Assembly: GCA_026196955.1 (NCBI GenBank)
Contig: JAPHTO010000037.1
Coordinates: 1-64,000 of the forward strand
DNA: 64,000 nucleotides
Source: Colwellia sp.
Lineage (GTDB): Bacteria; Pseudomonadota; Gammaproteobacteria; Enterobacterales; Alteromonadaceae
Direction: 5' to 3'
Part shown: positions 34,182 through 48,367 of the stretch, one piece after another
Layout of the letters: each line of letters opens with the position of its first letter
How positions within the stretch are numbered: the stretch's first letter is position 1
Program-made: the position numbers and the translations under genes
The notes under the pieces: model-generated
What the model saw: the letters and a program-made list of their open reading frames with translations, nothing else
What the model was told of the DNA's origin: nothing
Databases searched by the model: none

Positions 34182-34811
34182 ATGACGTTAACTTCAACAT
34201 TAGAAAATTTACTCGCTAAAACATCGCTGCAAGTATCTGAAAAACAAATACAACTACTTATTCAATATGTAGAGTTGTTGCATAAATGGAATAAAGCCTA
34301 CAACTTAACGTCGGTGCGTGATCCGCAAGATATGTTAGTAAAGCACATCATGGATAGCCTTATGGTAGGTAGTGTTTTACAGGGTGATAATTTTATTGAT
34401 GTCGGAACGGGCCCTGGTTTACCAGGTATTCCATTGGCTATTTTGTATCCTGAACGAAATTTTGTATTATTAGACAGTTTAGGCAAACGAATTACTTTTC
34501 TAAGACAAGTGGTATTTCAGCTAAAACTAACCAATGTTCAGCCTGTGAAGTCTCGCGTTGAAGAATATCAAGGGGATGTGGCATTTGATGGCGTGTTAAG
34601 TAGAGCCTTTTCATCATTAAATGATATGGTAAGCTGGTGCTCTCACTTAGTTAGTGAAGATCATGGACAATTTTTTGCGTTAAAAGGACAATATCCTGAG
34701 GATGAGTTAGCCAACTTACCCGAAAATATTTGTTTAGTATCAAGTCATGAAATTAAAGTGCCTGAGTTAGTTGGTGAACGTCATGTACTTGTGTTGAAAA
34801 AAGTGAATTAA
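34182..34811 (+). CDS. rsmG: 16S rRNA (guanine527-N7)-methyltransferase
   Basis: [40 protein letters not shown]. Confidence 0.97.
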   Translation: MTLTSTLENLLAKTSLQVSEKQIQLLIQYVELLHKWNKAYNLTSVRDPQDMLVKHIMDSLMVGSVLQGDNFIDVGTGPGLPGIPLAILYPERNFVLLDSLGKRITFLRQVVFQLKLTNVQPVKSRVEEYQGDVAFDGVLSRAFSSLNDMVSWCSHLVSEDHGQFFALKGQYPEDELANLPENICLVSSHEIKVPELVGERHVLVLKKVN

Positions 34812-34948
34812 AAGCGAAAAATCACCTCGCTCTAGGTGAGATAATATTTTGTAAGTCTCTTATACGGGATCTTGTGAATAAATACTGAGCTCCTCAATAA
34901 GCTACCTGAGGATGGCAGGAAATAATATAAATAATAATAGAGGCGCTT

Positions 34949-35770
34949 GTGGGAAAAATAATAGCTGTTGCAAATCAAAAAGGTGGCGTTGGAAAAACAA
35001 CGACAGCCGTCAATTTGGCTGCCTCGTTAGCTGCGACTAAACGTAAAATTTTATTAATTGATCTTGATCCTCAAGGCAATGCCACTATGGCCAGTGGTAT
35101 TGATAAATATGAAGTACCAGCAACTTGTTACGAGTTATTAATTGAAGAAAAACCCGTCGCAGAGGTTGTGCAAACTGAAACCTCAGGTTTATATGACTTA
35201 CTTGCGGCTAATACTGATGTTACGGCTGCAGAAATTAAATTGATGGAAGTTTTTGCGCGCGAGCAACGTTTAAAAACAGCGCTAGCACCCGTTAAAGATT
35301 ACTACGATTTTATCATTATAGACTGCCCGCCTTCACTCAATATGTTAACGGTTAACGCTATGACGGCGGCTGACTCTGTGCTTGTGCCTATGCAGTGTGA
35401 ATATTATGCACTAGAAGGTTTAACGGCCTTAATGGACACTATTTCAAAATTAACATCAGTGGTGAATGGCGATCTTCATATCGAAGGTATTTTACGTACT
35501 ATGTATGATCCGAGAAATCGTTTGGCTAATGATGTCTCTGAGCAATTAAAGCGTCATTTTGGTGATAAAGTTTATCGCAGCGTTATTCCGCGAAATGTAC
35601 GTTTAGCTGAGGCACCTAGTTTTGGCGCTCCTGCCATGTACTATGATAAATCATCTACGGGCGCTAAAGCGTATTTAGCGCTAGCGGGTGAAGTGTTGCG
35701 TAAAAACCCTACCAGCAAAAAAGTGAATAACGAGCAAGACGCTAATCAAAATAAAAGTACTGCACAATAA
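34949..35770 (+). CDS. parA: Chromosome partitioning ATPase ParA/Soj
   Basis: IIAVANQKGGVGKTTTAVNLAASLA; DLDPQGNATMASG; GTG start. Confidence 0.98.
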   Translation: MGKIIAVANQKGGVGKTTTAVNLAASLAATKRKILLIDLDPQGNATMASGIDKYEVPATCYELLIEEKPVAEVVQTETSGLYDLLAANTDVTAAEIKLMEVFAREQRLKTALAPVKDYYDFIIIDCPPSLNMLTVNAMTAADSVLVPMQCEYYALEGLTALMDTISKLTSVVNGDLHIEGILRTMYDPRNRLANDVSEQLKRHFGDKVYRSVIPRNVRLAEAPSFGAPAMYYDKSSTGAKAYLALAGEVLRKNPTSKKVNNEQDANQNKSTAQ

Positions 35771-35784
35771 TTTCAAGGAAACGT

Positions 35785-36681
35785 ATGAGTCCAGCAAAAA
35801 AAAGAGGTTTAGGCAGAGGCCTTGACGCATTACTTACTCCACAAGTTAAAGCTCCTAGTCAAGATACTGAGGGTGAGCCAACAAAACCTAAAGACGGTGA
35901 TTTAAGTAAATTAGCAATTAACTCATTATCACCCGGTAAATACCAACCTCGAAAAGACATGTCTGATGCGGCTCTTGAAGAGTTGTCATTGTCTATTCAA
36001 TCACAAGGTATTATTCAACCTATTGTGGTTAGAGTTATTGGTGAAGATGATGACGGCGAAAGAAGGTATGAAATTATCGCAGGTGAACGTCGTTGGCGTG
36101 CTGCGAAGTTAGCACAATTAACCGAGGTTCCTTGTTTAATTAAAGATGTGCCTGACGAGTCTGCCGTTGCTATTGCCTTGATAGAAAATATTCAGCGTGA
36201 AGATTTAAATGCCATGGAAGAAGCGGTAGCGCTAGAGCGATTACTTACCGAATTTGATTTAACCCATCAAGAAGTTGCTCTTGCGGTCGGAAAATCACGT
36301 ACAACCGTGACTAACCTTTTACGCTTGAATAACTTAAATGAAGAAGTTAAGACCTTTTTAGAAAATGGCGATATTGAAATGGGTCATGCACGTGCTTTAT
36401 TAGCGCTTGCCGACGGTTTACAAGCAGATGCTGCTAGAACCGTGGCTGCTAAAGAGTTGACGGTAAGAGAGACAGAATCACTCATTAAAAAGATACAAAA
36501 CCCGAGCGAAGAAAAGCCCCTAAAAGAAAAAGATCAAACAAGCGTTACTATAGAATCTGATTTAAGCGACAAGCTAGGATTGAAAGTTGCCGTTAATCAT
36601 AATAAAAAAGGCAAAGGTAAGTTGGTCATCTCCTATGCCAATTTAGCTGAGCTTAACGAGTTTATTGCTAAAATAAAATAA
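35785..36681 (+). CDS. parB: Chromosome partitioning protein ParB/Spo0J
   Basis: KKRGLGRGLDALL; IIAGERRWRAAKLA; ALIENIQREDLNAMEEA. Confidence 0.98.
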   Translation: MSPAKKRGLGRGLDALLTPQVKAPSQDTEGEPTKPKDGDLSKLAINSLSPGKYQPRKDMSDAALEELSLSIQSQGIIQPIVVRVIGEDDDGERRYEIIAGERRWRAAKLAQLTEVPCLIKDVPDESAVAIALIENIQREDLNAMEEAVALERLLTEFDLTHQEVALAVGKSRTTVTNLLRLNNLNEEVKTFLENGDIEMGHARALLALADGLQADAARTVAAKELTVRETESLIKKIQNPSEEKPLKEKDQTSVTIESDLSDKLGLKVAVNHNKKGKGKLVISYANLAELNEFIAKIK

Positions 36682-36977
36682 TGACTTGTGACATTTTTGC
36701 ACGGTTTATCTCTTATTAACTCCTCTGAGTTGTAAGAGATAATTGCCTTGTGATTTTTTACCTTCCCCAAAAGTTCTACTCCTTTAGTCGCATTTACCAA
36801 AAAAATATTAATTATTCGCACAAATAAAGGGCGTTCGTTGCCCTAATTTCTTGCAAAAAAAGCCAAAATGAGTATACTTGCGCAAACTTTTTATCATTAA
36901 AGTTTTTACTTTAAAAAAGTATACAAGCTACGAGTTTATTCGTATTGCTTTATTTATAACTTTAGATAGAAATAAAG

Positions 36978-37358
36978 ATGACAAATAAATTAACTATTGC
37001 TGGTCGAAAGCTAGCATGGCGACAAAATATTTTATCTATTGTTGTGGTTTTATTTTGTTCATTAGTAACTTATTTTATTTGGGGATTAGCTCATGCTCAG
37101 TCAACGTTAGTTGCGGGTGTGGTTACTATAATTCCCAATATTGTTTTTGCGCATAAGGCATTTAAATATGCTGGTGCTAAGTCGTCAAAATTAGTGGTTG
37201 ACTCTTTTTTTAGCGGCGTAAAATTAAAAATGGTATTAACGGCTTTATTATTTGCACTCGCCTTTAAATTTTTAGTGCTACTGCCAATACCTTTTTTTAG
37301 TATGTTTTGTTTAGTAATGGTACTGCCGCTACTAAGACCGTTTATTTGGAAACATTAA
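36978..37358 (+). CDS. atpI: ATP synthase subunit I
   Basis: 126 aa, four hydrophobic segments, directly upstream of atpB. Confidence 0.88.
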   Translation: MTNKLTIAGRKLAWRQNILSIVVVLFCSLVTYFIWGLAHAQSTLVAGVVTIIPNIVFAHKAFKYAGAKSSKLVVDSFFSGVKLKMVLTALLFALAFKFLVLLPIPFFSMFCLVMVLPLLRPFIWKH

Positions 37359-37399
37359 CCTAAACGTAATGACCAAAAACGAAAAAATTTATATTTTAA

Positions 37400-38209
<810 letters not shown>

Positions 38210-38292
38210 TCTTTAGCGCTATAACCAGCGCTGAAAATAGGGCAGGAAGCCCAAAAAAATTATTTTTTAACTTTAAACTTTACTTTAAATAA

Positions 38293-38529
<237 letters not shown>

Positions 38530-38572
38530 GAAACCATTTTTTTTTAACGAACATTGTTAGGAGGTACGCACA

Positions 38573-39043
38573 ATGGATATTAATGCCACACTGATTGGCC
38601 AATTAGTCGCTTTTGTCGTATTTGTAATATTCTGTATGAAGTATGTATGGCCACCTATTATTGGTGCCATTGAAGCTCGTCAAGCAACTATTGCTGATGG
38701 CCTTGCTGCTTCAGACCGTGCTGCTAAAGATCTTGAGCTTGCTCAAGAGAAAGCTACAGCTCAACTAAAAGAAGCTAAAATTGAAGCTGCGTCTATTGTT
38801 GATGCTGCTAAAAAACATGAAGCTAAAATTGTTGAAGAAGCTGCTGGTAAAGCACAAGCTGAGAAAGAAAAAATCTTAGCGTCTGGTCACGCAGAAATCG
38901 AAACTGAACGTAACCGTGCTAAAGAAGAACTACGCCAACAAGTGGCTGTTCTTGCTGTAGCGGGTGCCGAGAAAATTCTTGAGCGTTCAATAGATGCCGC
39001 TGCACACAGCGACATTTTAGATAAACTCGTCGCTGAACTTTAA
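38573..39043 (+). CDS. atpF: ATP synthase F0 subunit b
   Basis: [29 protein letters not shown] plus charged coiled coil. Confidence 0.98.
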   Translation: MDINATLIGQLVAFVVFVIFCMKYVWPPIIGAIEARQATIADGLAASDRAAKDLELAQEKATAQLKEAKIEAASIVDAAKKHEAKIVEEAAGKAQAEKEKILASGHAEIETERNRAKEELRQQVAVLAVAGAEKILERSIDAAAHSDILDKLVAEL

Positions 39044-39055
39044 GAGGAAAGAGCT

Positions 39056-39589
39056 ATGTCTGAATTGACAACTGTCGCTCGTCCTTACGCTAAAGCAGCG
39101 TTCGACTTCGCCGTTGAAGCTAAAGCAATTGATAGCTGGTTAGCCCAGTTAACTTTTGCTGCTCAAGTTGCTCAAGACGATACCATCATTGGTTATTTAA
39201 CTGGTGGTGCATCGGTAGAGCAAGCACAAACATTATTTTTAAATGTTTGTGGTGAGCAAGTAGATGGTCAAGGCCAAAACTTTATTAAAGTAATGGCTGA
39301 AAACGAACGTTTGTTGGTGCTACCACAAGTGCTTGAACAATTTATAGCTTTAAAAGCTGAATTTGAACAAGAAGTCACTGTGGATGTTACCTCTGCTGTT
39401 AAATTAAAAGTAGCACAGACAAAAACATTAAGCGCCGCGCTTGAAAAGCGCTTGGCACGTAAAGTAAAGCTTAATTGTATTGTTGATAAAAACATTGTTT
39501 CTGGTTTGATTATTCAAGCGGGTGACATGGTAATTGATGGCTCTGTAAAAGGTAAACTGAGTCGTCTAGCAACAACATTACAATCTTAG
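39056..39589 (+). CDS. atpH: ATP synthase F1 subunit delta
   Basis: [14 protein letters not shown]; operon position; [21 protein letters not shown]. Confidence 0.98.
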   Translation: MSELTTVARPYAKAAFDFAVEAKAIDSWLAQLTFAAQVAQDDTIIGYLTGGASVEQAQTLFLNVCGEQVDGQGQNFIKVMAENERLLVLPQVLEQFIALKAEFEQEVTVDVTSAVKLKVAQTKTLSAALEKRLARKVKLNCIVDKNIVSGLIIQAGDMVIDGSVKGKLSRLATTLQS

Positions 39590-39604
39590 ATAAGGGAACA
39601 GAGC

Positions 39605-41146
39605 ATGCAACTGAATTCCACTGAAATCGCTGAACTGATCAAGAATCGCATTGAACAGTTTGACGTTGTCAGCGAAGCTCGTAACGAAGGTACTATCGTT
39701 TCTGTAACAGACGGTATCATTCGTATCCATGGCCTTGCCGATGTAATGCAAGGTGAAATGATCGAACTTCCTGGTAGCCGTTTTGCTATCGCATTAAACT
39801 TAGACCGTGATTCGGTCGGCGCGGTAGTTATGGGTCCGTACGCGGACTTAGCTGAAGGACAAAAAGTAAAAGGTACTGGCCGTATTTTGGAAGTACCTGT
39901 AGGTCGTGGTCTATTAGGCCGTGTAGTAAACACCTTAGGTGAACCAATTGATGGCAAAGGCCCAATTGAAAACGATGGCTTCTCTCCTGTAGAAGTTGTT
40001 GCACCGGGTGTTATCGACCGTAAATCAGTTGACCAACCAGTACAAACTGGTATCAAGTCAATTGACTCTATGATTCCAATTGGTCGTGGCCAACGTGAAT
40101 TAATCATTGGTGACCGTCAAATCGGTAAATCAGCGATTGCACTTGACGCCATCATTAACCAAAAGAACACAGGTATCAAAAGTATTTATGTAGCAATTGG
40201 CCAAAAAGCCTCTACTGTTGCTAACGTAGTGCGTAGCTTAGAAGAGCACGGCGCATTATCAAATACTATCGTAGTTGTTGCTTCAGCCTCTGAAGCTGCT
40301 GCACTACAATACCTAGCACCATACTCTGGTTGTTCAATGGGTGAATACTTCCGTGACCGCGGTGAAGATGCGTTGATCGTATATGATGATTTGTCTAAGC
40401 AAGCTGTTGCTTACCGTCAAATTTCATTACTACTTCGTCGTCCGCCAGGTCGTGAAGCATACCCAGGTGATGTTTTCTATCTTCACAGTCGTTTATTAGA
40501 ACGTGCTGCTCGTGTAAACGAAGCCTACGTTGAAAAATTCACTAACGGTGAAGTAAAAGGTCAAACTGGTTCTTTAACTGCTTTACCTATTATTGAAACG
40601 CAAGCGGGTGATGTATCTGCATTCGTACCAACTAACGTAATCTCAATTACTGATGGTCAAATTTTCCTTGAGTCTGATTTATTCAACTCAGGTATTCGTC
40701 CTGCGGTAAATGCTGGTTTATCAGTATCTCGTGTTGGTGGTGCTGCGCAAACGAAAATCATCAAGAAACTTGGTGGTGGTATTCGTTTAGCCTTAGCTCA
40801 ATATCGTGAATTAGCGGCTTTCGCTCAATTTGCCTCAGATTTAGATGACGCTACTCGTGCTCAATTAGAGCATGGTCAACGTGTTACTGAATTAATGAAG
40901 CAAAAGCAATACAGCCCGTTATCTGTTGCTGAAACTGCCGTATCTTTATTTGCTGCAGAAAAAGGTTTCTTAAACGACGTTGCCATTAACAAAATCAATG
41001 ATTTTGAAGACGCGTTACAAACCTATATGAACAGTAACCAAGCTGAGCTTATGGCTACGATTAACGAATCAGGTAACTACGATAAAGACATCGAAGCAGG
41101 ATTGACGTCAGCACTTGAAACATTCAAGTCGACGCAAACTTGGTAA
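39605..41146 (+). CDS. atpA: ATP synthase F1 subunit alpha
   Basis: [43 protein letters not shown]. Confidence 0.99.
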   Translation: MQLNSTEIAELIKNRIEQFDVVSEARNEGTIVSVTDGIIRIHGLADVMQGEMIELPGSRFAIALNLDRDSVGAVVMGPYADLAEGQKVKGTGRILEVPVGRGLLGRVVNTLGEPIDGKGPIENDGFSPVEVVAPGVIDRKSVDQPVQTGIKSIDSMIPIGRGQRELIIGDRQIGKSAIALDAIINQKNTGIKSIYVAIGQKASTVANVVRSLEEHGALSNTIVVVASASEAAALQYLAPYSGCSMGEYFRDRGEDALIVYDDLSKQAVAYRQISLLLRRPPGREAYPGDVFYLHSRLLERAARVNEAYVEKFTNGEVKGQTGSLTALPIIETQAGDVSAFVPTNVISITDGQIFLESDLFNSGIRPAVNAGLSVSRVGGAAQTKIIKKLGGGIRLALAQYRELAAFAQFASDLDDATRAQLEHGQRVTELMKQKQYSPLSVAETAVSLFAAEKGFLNDVAINKINDFEDALQTYMNSNQAELMATINESGNYDKDIEAGLTSALETFKSTQTW

Positions 41147-41184
41147 GACGTTTTTAATTAAGTAACCTTTTCGGAGAAAGAGTC

Positions 41185-42048
41185 ATGGCCGTTGGTAAAG
41201 AAATAAAAACCAAGATTGCGAGTGTACAAAACACTCAAAAGATCACAAACGCTATGGAAATGGTTGCCGCCTCTAAAATGCGCAAAGCGCAAGATGGTAT
41301 GGCAGCCTCTCGTCCATATGCGACAAATATACGAAATGTGATCGGTCATATCGCGCTTGGTAACTTGGAATATCGCCATCCATATATGGAAGAGCGTCAA
41401 GTTAAGCGTGTTGGCTATATTGTTGTATCAACAGACCGTGGTTTGTGTGGTGGCTTAAATATTAACTTATTTAAGAAAGTGCTCGCTGATGCTGCTAAAT
41501 GGCAGGGTCAAGAAGCTGAAGTTGAATTTGCGGTAGTTGGCTCAAAAGCTACATCGTTTTTCAACAACATGGGCGCTAAAGTAACTGCACAAATATCTGG
41601 CTTAGGCGATAGCCCTTCTGTTACTGACTTAGTTGGTAGCGTACAGGTTATGCTTAAAGCCTATGATGACGGTGAAATTGATAAGTTGTTTGTGGTTTAC
41701 AATAAATTTGTAAACACCATGACACAAGAACCAACAGTTGATCAGTTGTTACCTTTACCTAAATCTGACGATGAAGAAATTAAGCATCGTTGGGATTACA
41801 TATATGAGCCTGATGCTAACGCACTGTTAGATCAATTATTGGTTCGTTATATTGAATCGCAGGTATACCAAGGCGTGGTTGAAAACCTAGCTTGTGAGCA
41901 AGCCGCCCGTATGATCGCAATGAAAGCCGCAACAGATAATGCTGGCGAATTAATTGATGATTTACAATTGGTATTTAACAAAGCGCGTCAAGCGGCAATT
42001 ACCCAAGAGTTGGGTGAAATTGTTGCCGGTGCTGCTGCGGTTGGTTAA
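41185..42048 (+). CDS. atpG: ATP synthase F1 subunit gamma
   Basis: [37 protein letters not shown]. Confidence 0.99.
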   Translation: MAVGKEIKTKIASVQNTQKITNAMEMVAASKMRKAQDGMAASRPYATNIRNVIGHIALGNLEYRHPYMEERQVKRVGYIVVSTDRGLCGGLNINLFKKVLADAAKWQGQEAEVEFAVVGSKATSFFNNMGAKVTAQISGLGDSPSVTDLVGSVQVMLKAYDDGEIDKLFVVYNKFVNTMTQEPTVDQLLPLPKSDDEEIKHRWDYIYEPDANALLDQLLVRYIESQVYQGVVENLACEQAARMIAMKAATDNAGELIDDLQLVFNKARQAAITQELGEIVAGAAAVG

Positions 42049-42107
42049 TTGGTAATTAATATATTTTCGTAATTTAACGTAAAGCTAGTTGCTAAAATGG
42101 CAATTAG

Positions 42108-43514
<1,407 letters not shown>

Positions 43515-43521
43515 TCATCTA

Positions 43522-43553
43522 GTAAGTATCTAGACACTTGTTTAGATACTTAC
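43522..43553 (+). repeat. Perfect 11-bp inverted repeat in the atpD-atpC spacer
   Basis: gtaagtatcta-gacacttgtt-tagatacttac; no T-tract. Confidence 0.85.
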
Positions 43554-43573
43554 GCTATTAGAGGTCGAGTCAA

Positions 43574-43996
43574 ATGGCATTATTTACTGTAAATCTAAAT
43601 GTTGTTAGTGCACAAGAAAGCTTGTTTTCAGGCAGCATTAAATCATTACAGATCACAGGTAGTGAAGGTGAGCTAGGTATTATGCCTGGTCATGCACCTT
43701 TATTGACCTCACTAAAACCAGGTATGGCATTAATCACTAAAGAAGATAATAGCGAAGAAGTTATCTATCTTTCTGGTGGTATGTTAGAAGTTCAACCAAA
43801 TCAAATTATCGTGCTTGCTGATGTTGCAACGCGTGCAGATGATTTAAATGAACAAGCTGCTTTAGAAGCTAAACAACGTGCTGAAGACAACATGAACGCC
43901 CATGGCGCAGATGTTGACTATGCCGCTGTTGCTGCTGAATTAGCCCGTGCGGTAGCGCAATTACGTGTTATTCAAGCGTCTAACAAGAAAGGCTAG
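43574..43996 (+). CDS. atpC: ATP synthase F1 subunit epsilon
   Basis: [26 protein letters not shown]. Confidence 0.98.
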   Translation: MALFTVNLNVVSAQESLFSGSIKSLQITGSEGELGIMPGHAPLLTSLKPGMALITKEDNSEEVIYLSGGMLEVQPNQIIVLADVATRADDLNEQAALEAKQRAEDNMNAHGADVDYAAVAAELARAVAQLRVIQASNKKG

Positions 43997-44043
43997 TTAA
44001 TATCTTTAAATAAGATATAAACCAAGGTTTAGTGTACAAATAC

Positions 44044-44080
44044 AAACGCCCTGTTACGCAAGTGACAGGGCGTTTTTTTG
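44044..44080 (+). terminator. Rho-independent terminator of the atp operon
   Basis: aaacgccctgt...acagggcgttttttt. Confidence 0.9.
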
Positions 44081-44318
44081 TTTAAGTTAAAAATGGAAGC
44101 TCCTTTGGGTGAGCTATTTGGCCAATACAAAGCCACTATTAAAGGAAGTTATAAATTCTTAAAAGATACAAGTGCTAAATAGTTAATCTACAAGCAGGTT
44201 ATTTAAGGGCTAACATAGCCCTTAGAAGTATTATAATCAGTGTTGTGCAGCGACGGGTTTCTATGATTACAAATAAAGGGACGAAACGATCCCCCCAAGG
44301 TTACTAACCTTATTGTCA

Positions 44319-45509
44319 CTAAACCGCTTGACCACATGCCCAGCCACTAGACCAACACCACTGAAAATTATACCCTCCTAAATGACCTGTAACATCAACA
44401 ACTTCACCTATAAAATATAAGCCTTTGCTGTGTTTTGCTTCAAAGGTTTTTGAAGAGAGTTCGTCGGTATCTACTCCACCTAATGTTACTTCTGCGGTGC
44501 GATAGCCTTCGGTGCCGTTGGGTTTGATTTGCCATTCATGAATAGTCTCAGCTAACTGAGTCATTTCAGTATGGGTTAACTGGTTTACAGCCTTATCTAT
44601 CACGCTCCCTTCGTTAACTAATACTTCAACAAAGCGTTTTGGCAATAGTGTCGCTAATAAGTTCTTTAAGGACTTGTTAGCTTGGTTTAGGCGCCATTCG
44701 TTAAGTAAATCAAGCAAGCTGTGCATAGGTAATAAGTTGATAGTTATCGCTTGTCCAGCACGCCAAAATGATGAAATTTGTAATATTGCCGGACCAGATA
44801 AGCCTCTATGGGTAAAAAGAATATTCTCGCGAAAACTGTCATTACTTTCGCTGCTGACTAAGCAATCAATACTAATGCCTGATAGGCCATCAAAACGCTG
44901 TTTATCATGATCATGCAGAGTAAAAGGCACTAAAGCGGCAGTGGTAGGTAAAACATGTAAACCAAATTGCTCAGCGATTTTATAACCAATGGGTGATGCG
45001 CCAAGCTTTGGCATGGTTAAGCCACCAGAAGCCACTACAAGCGCTTGACATTGGTAGGTGCTGTGGTTGGTATGGATTAAGTAGCCAGTGTCATTTTTGG
45101 TGACGCTAAGCACCTCAGTACGCATGTTTATAGTGACGCCAGCCCAGTCGCACTCGGTTAATAGCACATCAAGAATATCTTGAGCGCTATGATCACAGAA
45201 TAATTGCCCTAAGGTTTTGTGGTGATAGTCTACCCCGTGGCGATCAACTAACTCAATAAAGTCGTCAGCTGTGTAGCGACTGAGAGCCGATTTAACAAAG
45301 TGAGGATTTTGACAAATATAATTGCTAGGCTGTGCATTTTGGTTGGTAAAGTTACAACGACCACCGCCACTGATTAAAATTTTTCGACCGGGCTTTTTAC
45401 CCATATCGATAACCGTGACATTTTTGCCTCGATAACCGGCGCTTGCAGCACACATTAATCCAGCTGCGCCTGCGCCAATAATTAACACATCAGTGGTGGT
45501 TAAGGTCAT
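44319..45509 (-). CDS. NAD(P)/FAD-dependent oxidoreductase, HI0933/YhiN family
   Basis: VLIIGAGAAGLMCAASAGYRGKNVTVID; KPGRKILISGGGRCNFTN; GGVDTDELSSKTFEAK; GGYNFQWCWSSGWACGQA. Confidence 0.93.
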   Translation of the reverse strand: MTLTTTDVLIIGAGAAGLMCAASAGYRGKNVTVIDMGKKPGRKILISGGGRCNFTNQNAQPSNYICQNPHFVKSALSRYTADDFIELVDRHGVDYHHKTLGQLFCDHSAQDILDVLLTECDWAGVTINMRTEVLSVTKNDTGYLIHTNHSTYQCQALVVASGGLTMPKLGASPIGYKIAEQFGLHVLPTTAALVPFTLHDHDKQRFDGLSGISIDCLVSSESNDSFRENILFTHRGLSGPAILQISSFWRAGQAITINLLPMHSLLDLLNEWRLNQANKSLKNLLATLLPKRFVEVLVNEGSVIDKAVNQLTHTEMTQLAETIHEWQIKPNGTEGYRTAEVTLGGVDTDELSSKTFEAKHSKGLYFIGEVVDVTGHLGGYNFQWCWSSGWACGQAV

Positions 45510-45512
45510 TAC

Positions 45513-46040
45513 TTAGGCTTGAGAGTCTGTCATTATGCTACTTGAGCCATTTTTTGCCATTTCAGCAAGATCTTTATCAACAAAAAATAAAGCATGGCCG
45601 TCGTGACCGACTAAATTGATTTTATCTAAGATGCTTTTAAATAATGTTTCTTCTTCGTGTTGCTCAGAAACATACCATTGTAAAAAGTTGAAGGTTGAAT
45701 AGTCTTGGTTTGTGAAAGCTTGATGAGCAAGGGCGTTAATGCGCTCAGTGATCTCACATTCGTGCTCATAAGTCTTTTCAAAAACATCCGCTAAAGAGTC
45801 AAACTCGTGAGGTGGCGCTTGGATAGTACCTAAAATAGGTAAAGCACCTGTTTCACTTACATAGGTGAAGAGGCGTGTCATGTGATCCATTTCTTCAGCG
45901 GCATGTTTACGCATAAACTCTGCAGCACCTTCAAAGCCTTTTTCTTCACACCATGCACTCATTTGCAAGTAAAGATTTGACGAATAAAATTCAAGGTTAA
46001 TTTGGTGGTTAAGTTGTTCTACCATTGTCGCTTTTAACAT
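45513..46040 (-). CDS. ftnA: Ferritin
   Basis: [52 protein letters not shown] ferroxidase motifs. Confidence 0.96.
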   Translation of the reverse strand: MLKATMVEQLNHQINLEFYSSNLYLQMSAWCEEKGFEGAAEFMRKHAAEEMDHMTRLFTYVSETGALPILGTIQAPPHEFDSLADVFEKTYEHECEITERINALAHQAFTNQDYSTFNFLQWYVSEQHEEETLFKSILDKINLVGHDGHALFFVDKDLAEMAKNGSSSIMTDSQA

Positions 46041-46121
46041 GATTAAGCCTGTTAATAATAAGAAGTAGCAGGATCTTGCCTTGGTCTGGGTGAATATTCA
46101 AGCCATTAAGGTAAAAGATAA

Positions 46122-46289
46122 CTATTTTTTGTCTAGGGTGACTTCAATAGTTTGGCTATTACCGGCAAACCATTTTTGCACATAAATTGAGCCAAGTACG
46201 GGAGGCATTCCCTCTTTAGGGACTTCTTTATAGCGAACGCTGTTTTTGTTTTGTTTTTCAATTTCAAAAGTGATGGTGGTTTTTGCCAT
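46122..46289 (-). CDS. Small hypothetical protein (probable start at MAKTT)
   Basis: MAKTTITFEIEKQNKNSVRYKEVPKEGMPPVLGSIYVQKWFAGNSQTIEVTLDKK; the upstream extension overlaps the neighbouring gene. Confidence 0.7.
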   Translation of the reverse strand: MAKTTITFEIEKQNKNSVRYKEVPKEGMPPVLGSIYVQKWFAGNSQTIEVTLDKK

Positions 46290-46336
46290 AATTCCTGAGT
46301 CGTCAATTAAAGATAAGTTATTGTATGCGATAAATG

Positions 46337-46846
46337 CTAATAATATATAGCGCCGTAAGCATCTATTTGAGTTAAATAAATACGTAAGTCTAACTCTACT
46401 TGGTGGTAGTCGCTCATCATATACTGGCATAGCTTGTAAAAAGCTTTGCTGTGATCTTTTTCTTTTAAATGCGCCAATTCATGAACGACAATCATATTTA
46501 AAAATGCTTCAGGTGTTTTTTTAAATAAGCTAGCAATACGTAATTCATTTTTACTTTTTAATTTACTACCTTGCACACGAGATACATAGGTATGTAGGCC
46601 TAATGCATTGTTGATAATGTGGATTTTATCATCAAATTTTATTTGGCTTAAAGGAGCGGATTTCTTTAAGTATTGATTTTTTAAGCTGACAACATAGCTG
46701 CGGAGCATTTTGTCATTGCTAATATCATGAGTATCAGGGTACTTGGCTAATAGATATTTATTCAAGGTGTTTTGCGCAAGCATTTGTTGTACTTGGCTTT
46801 GCACCGCGGGTGAGTATGCAGAAAGATACTTTAACGTACTAGGCAT
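46337..46846 (-). CDS. YgjP-like zinc metallopeptidase-fold protein
   Basis: NMIVVHELAHLKEKDHSKAFYKLCQ, HExxH motif. Confidence 0.82.
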   Translation of the reverse strand: MPSTLKYLSAYSPAVQSQVQQMLAQNTLNKYLLAKYPDTHDISNDKMLRSYVVSLKNQYLKKSAPLSQIKFDDKIHIINNALGLHTYVSRVQGSKLKSKNELRIASLFKKTPEAFLNMIVVHELAHLKEKDHSKAFYKLCQYMMSDYHQVELDLRIYLTQIDAYGAIYY

Positions 46847-46849
46847 TGG

Positions 46850-47644
46850 TTAGTTTTTAGGGATAGCGGCATTAACGTAAACATCAAAGCGGTTCTTTTT
46901 CATCTTTATGCTCATTGTCGATTTTTTGTCAGCTAAACAAGGTGCATAGCTTGGGCGCTTTACCACCACGCGGTATTTGGCGAGCTCAAGGGCAGGGTTA
47001 AGTAAGTTATCAGCATCTAGATCTTCCCCGACTAACGACTGAAAAACACGCATTTCTTTTTTTACCGCGGCTGATTTTTCACGGTGTGGATACATAGGAT
47101 CAAGATAAACTACATCAATGTGATCCGCTAAGTCCATATTATCAATAGAGGAAACATGTACAAGCTGCATGCGGTTGGCAATATCGCCAACATCACTGTT
47201 GAGTTTTGCTCGTGCTAGACCATCATCAAGTAATGCCGCAACAGCAGGCATACGCTCCATTAAGGTTACTTGGCAACCAAGGCTGGCGAGAACAAAAGCA
47301 TCTCGTCCTAAGCCTGCGGTGGCATCAAGCACATGAGGGGTAAAACCATGTTTTAAGCCTATCGCTTTGGCGATATCTTGCCCGCGGCCGCCACCAAATT
47401 TTCGTCGGTGAGCACTTGCACCTTCAACAAAGTCGACTTTAATACCAGCCAATTTAGGCTCATCGAGTTTTATTAACTCCAATGCCTGTTGATTAAACTG
47501 TAATAAGAATTGCAGTTGTGGGTACTTGCTTACCGAGGCAGCATCGCCAATATAAGTGAACTGCCATTTGTGAGCGACTTTTTTTGCCGCATCACGGTCA
47601 ATGGTGTCAAGGTAGGCGACGCCGATATGCGTATAGTCAGTCAT
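46850..47644 (-). CDS. rsmJ: 16S rRNA (guanine1516-N2)-methyltransferase
   Basis: [17 protein letters not shown]...[42 protein letters not shown]. Confidence 0.95.
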   Translation of the reverse strand: MTDYTHIGVAYLDTIDRDAAKKVAHKWQFTYIGDAASVSKYPQLQFLLQFNQQALELIKLDEPKLAGIKVDFVEGASAHRRKFGGGRGQDIAKAIGLKHGFTPHVLDATAGLGRDAFVLASLGCQVTLMERMPAVAALLDDGLARAKLNSDVGDIANRMQLVHVSSIDNMDLADHIDVVYLDPMYPHREKSAAVKKEMRVFQSLVGEDLDADNLLNPALELAKYRVVVKRPSYAPCLADKKSTMSIKMKKNRFDVYVNAAIPKN

Positions 47645-48360
47645 TAAGCTTGTTGCTCTAATTGCACAAAATTATCCCCGCTGGCAAAGGCTATTAAACG
47701 GCTTAATTGCATTAAGCTATAGCCTGTTTGAGTTTGAAGATCGTTAAAATAATTTTGCATGGCCATTAAGCTTTTTTTACTGTGTAGGCCACCTTCAATA
47801 ATTTTCTGCCCTCTCAGATAAGCTTCTACATCTGAGCTAAGAATAAAGGTATCCTTGCCTAATAAACGCAGCACGTTAGGGCCTGTGTTGCCGCCAAGGC
47901 GTTGACCGTGCTTTTTTAAATAGGCCCATAAACCAATGATGTCAGTGGTAGGCCAATCGCTAATAAATTTTGCAAAAGAGCTATTATGTTCAACCTGATG
48001 CTCAAAGAGCATTTGGGCATTTGCCTTGATGGTTTTAACCTTGTTGTAATTACGGATGATTTTAGGATCGGCAGCTTTTCGTTCAAGCATTTCATCAGGC
48101 ATCATCAACATTTTTTCTATGTCAAAATTGAAAAAGCTGTCCTCAAAATCAGGCCATTTATTTTCAACAACACGCCATACAAAGCCAGATTTAAAGATTT
48201 GCTTGGTAAAGGCACTCAACACTCTATCGTCAGTGAGCCTTGATAAAGAAGATGCATCGCCCATCTCACCATACTTAACCACTAATAAGGCTTCTAATGC
48301 TTGCTTACCGCCCTTACGTTGAGCAGCACGCTGATATAAATCATCAAATTTTTCGATCAT
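47644..48360 (-). CDS. DNA-3-methyladenine glycosylase I family protein
   Basis: Likely start [61 protein letters not shown]. Confidence 0.78.
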   Translation of the reverse strand: MIEKFDDLYQRAAQRKGGKQALEALLVVKYGEMGDASSLSRLTDDRVLSAFTKQIFKSGFVWRVVENKWPDFEDSFFNFDIEKMLMMPDEMLERKAADPKIIRNYNKVKTIKANAQMLFEHQVEHNSSFAKFISDWPTTDIIGLWAYLKKHGQRLGGNTGPNVLRLLGKDTFILSSDVEAYLRGQKIIEGGLHSKKSLMAMQNYFNDLQTQTGYSLMQLSRLIAFASGDNFVQLEQQA

Positions 48361-48367
48361 AGTTTTG

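Noticed and set aside
39586-40107. 173-aa minus-strand ORF opposite atpA
   Set aside because: Antisense to a highly conserved gene with no recognisable domain; codon-bias shadow ORF. The same applies to most minus-strand ORFs listed opposite fmt, rsmB, trkA, gyrB, mnmE, atpD and czcA.
46290-46430. N-terminal extension of the small ORF 46122-46430
   Set aside because: Overlaps the YgjP-like gene and lacks similarity; MAKTT... at 46289 is a more reasonable start.
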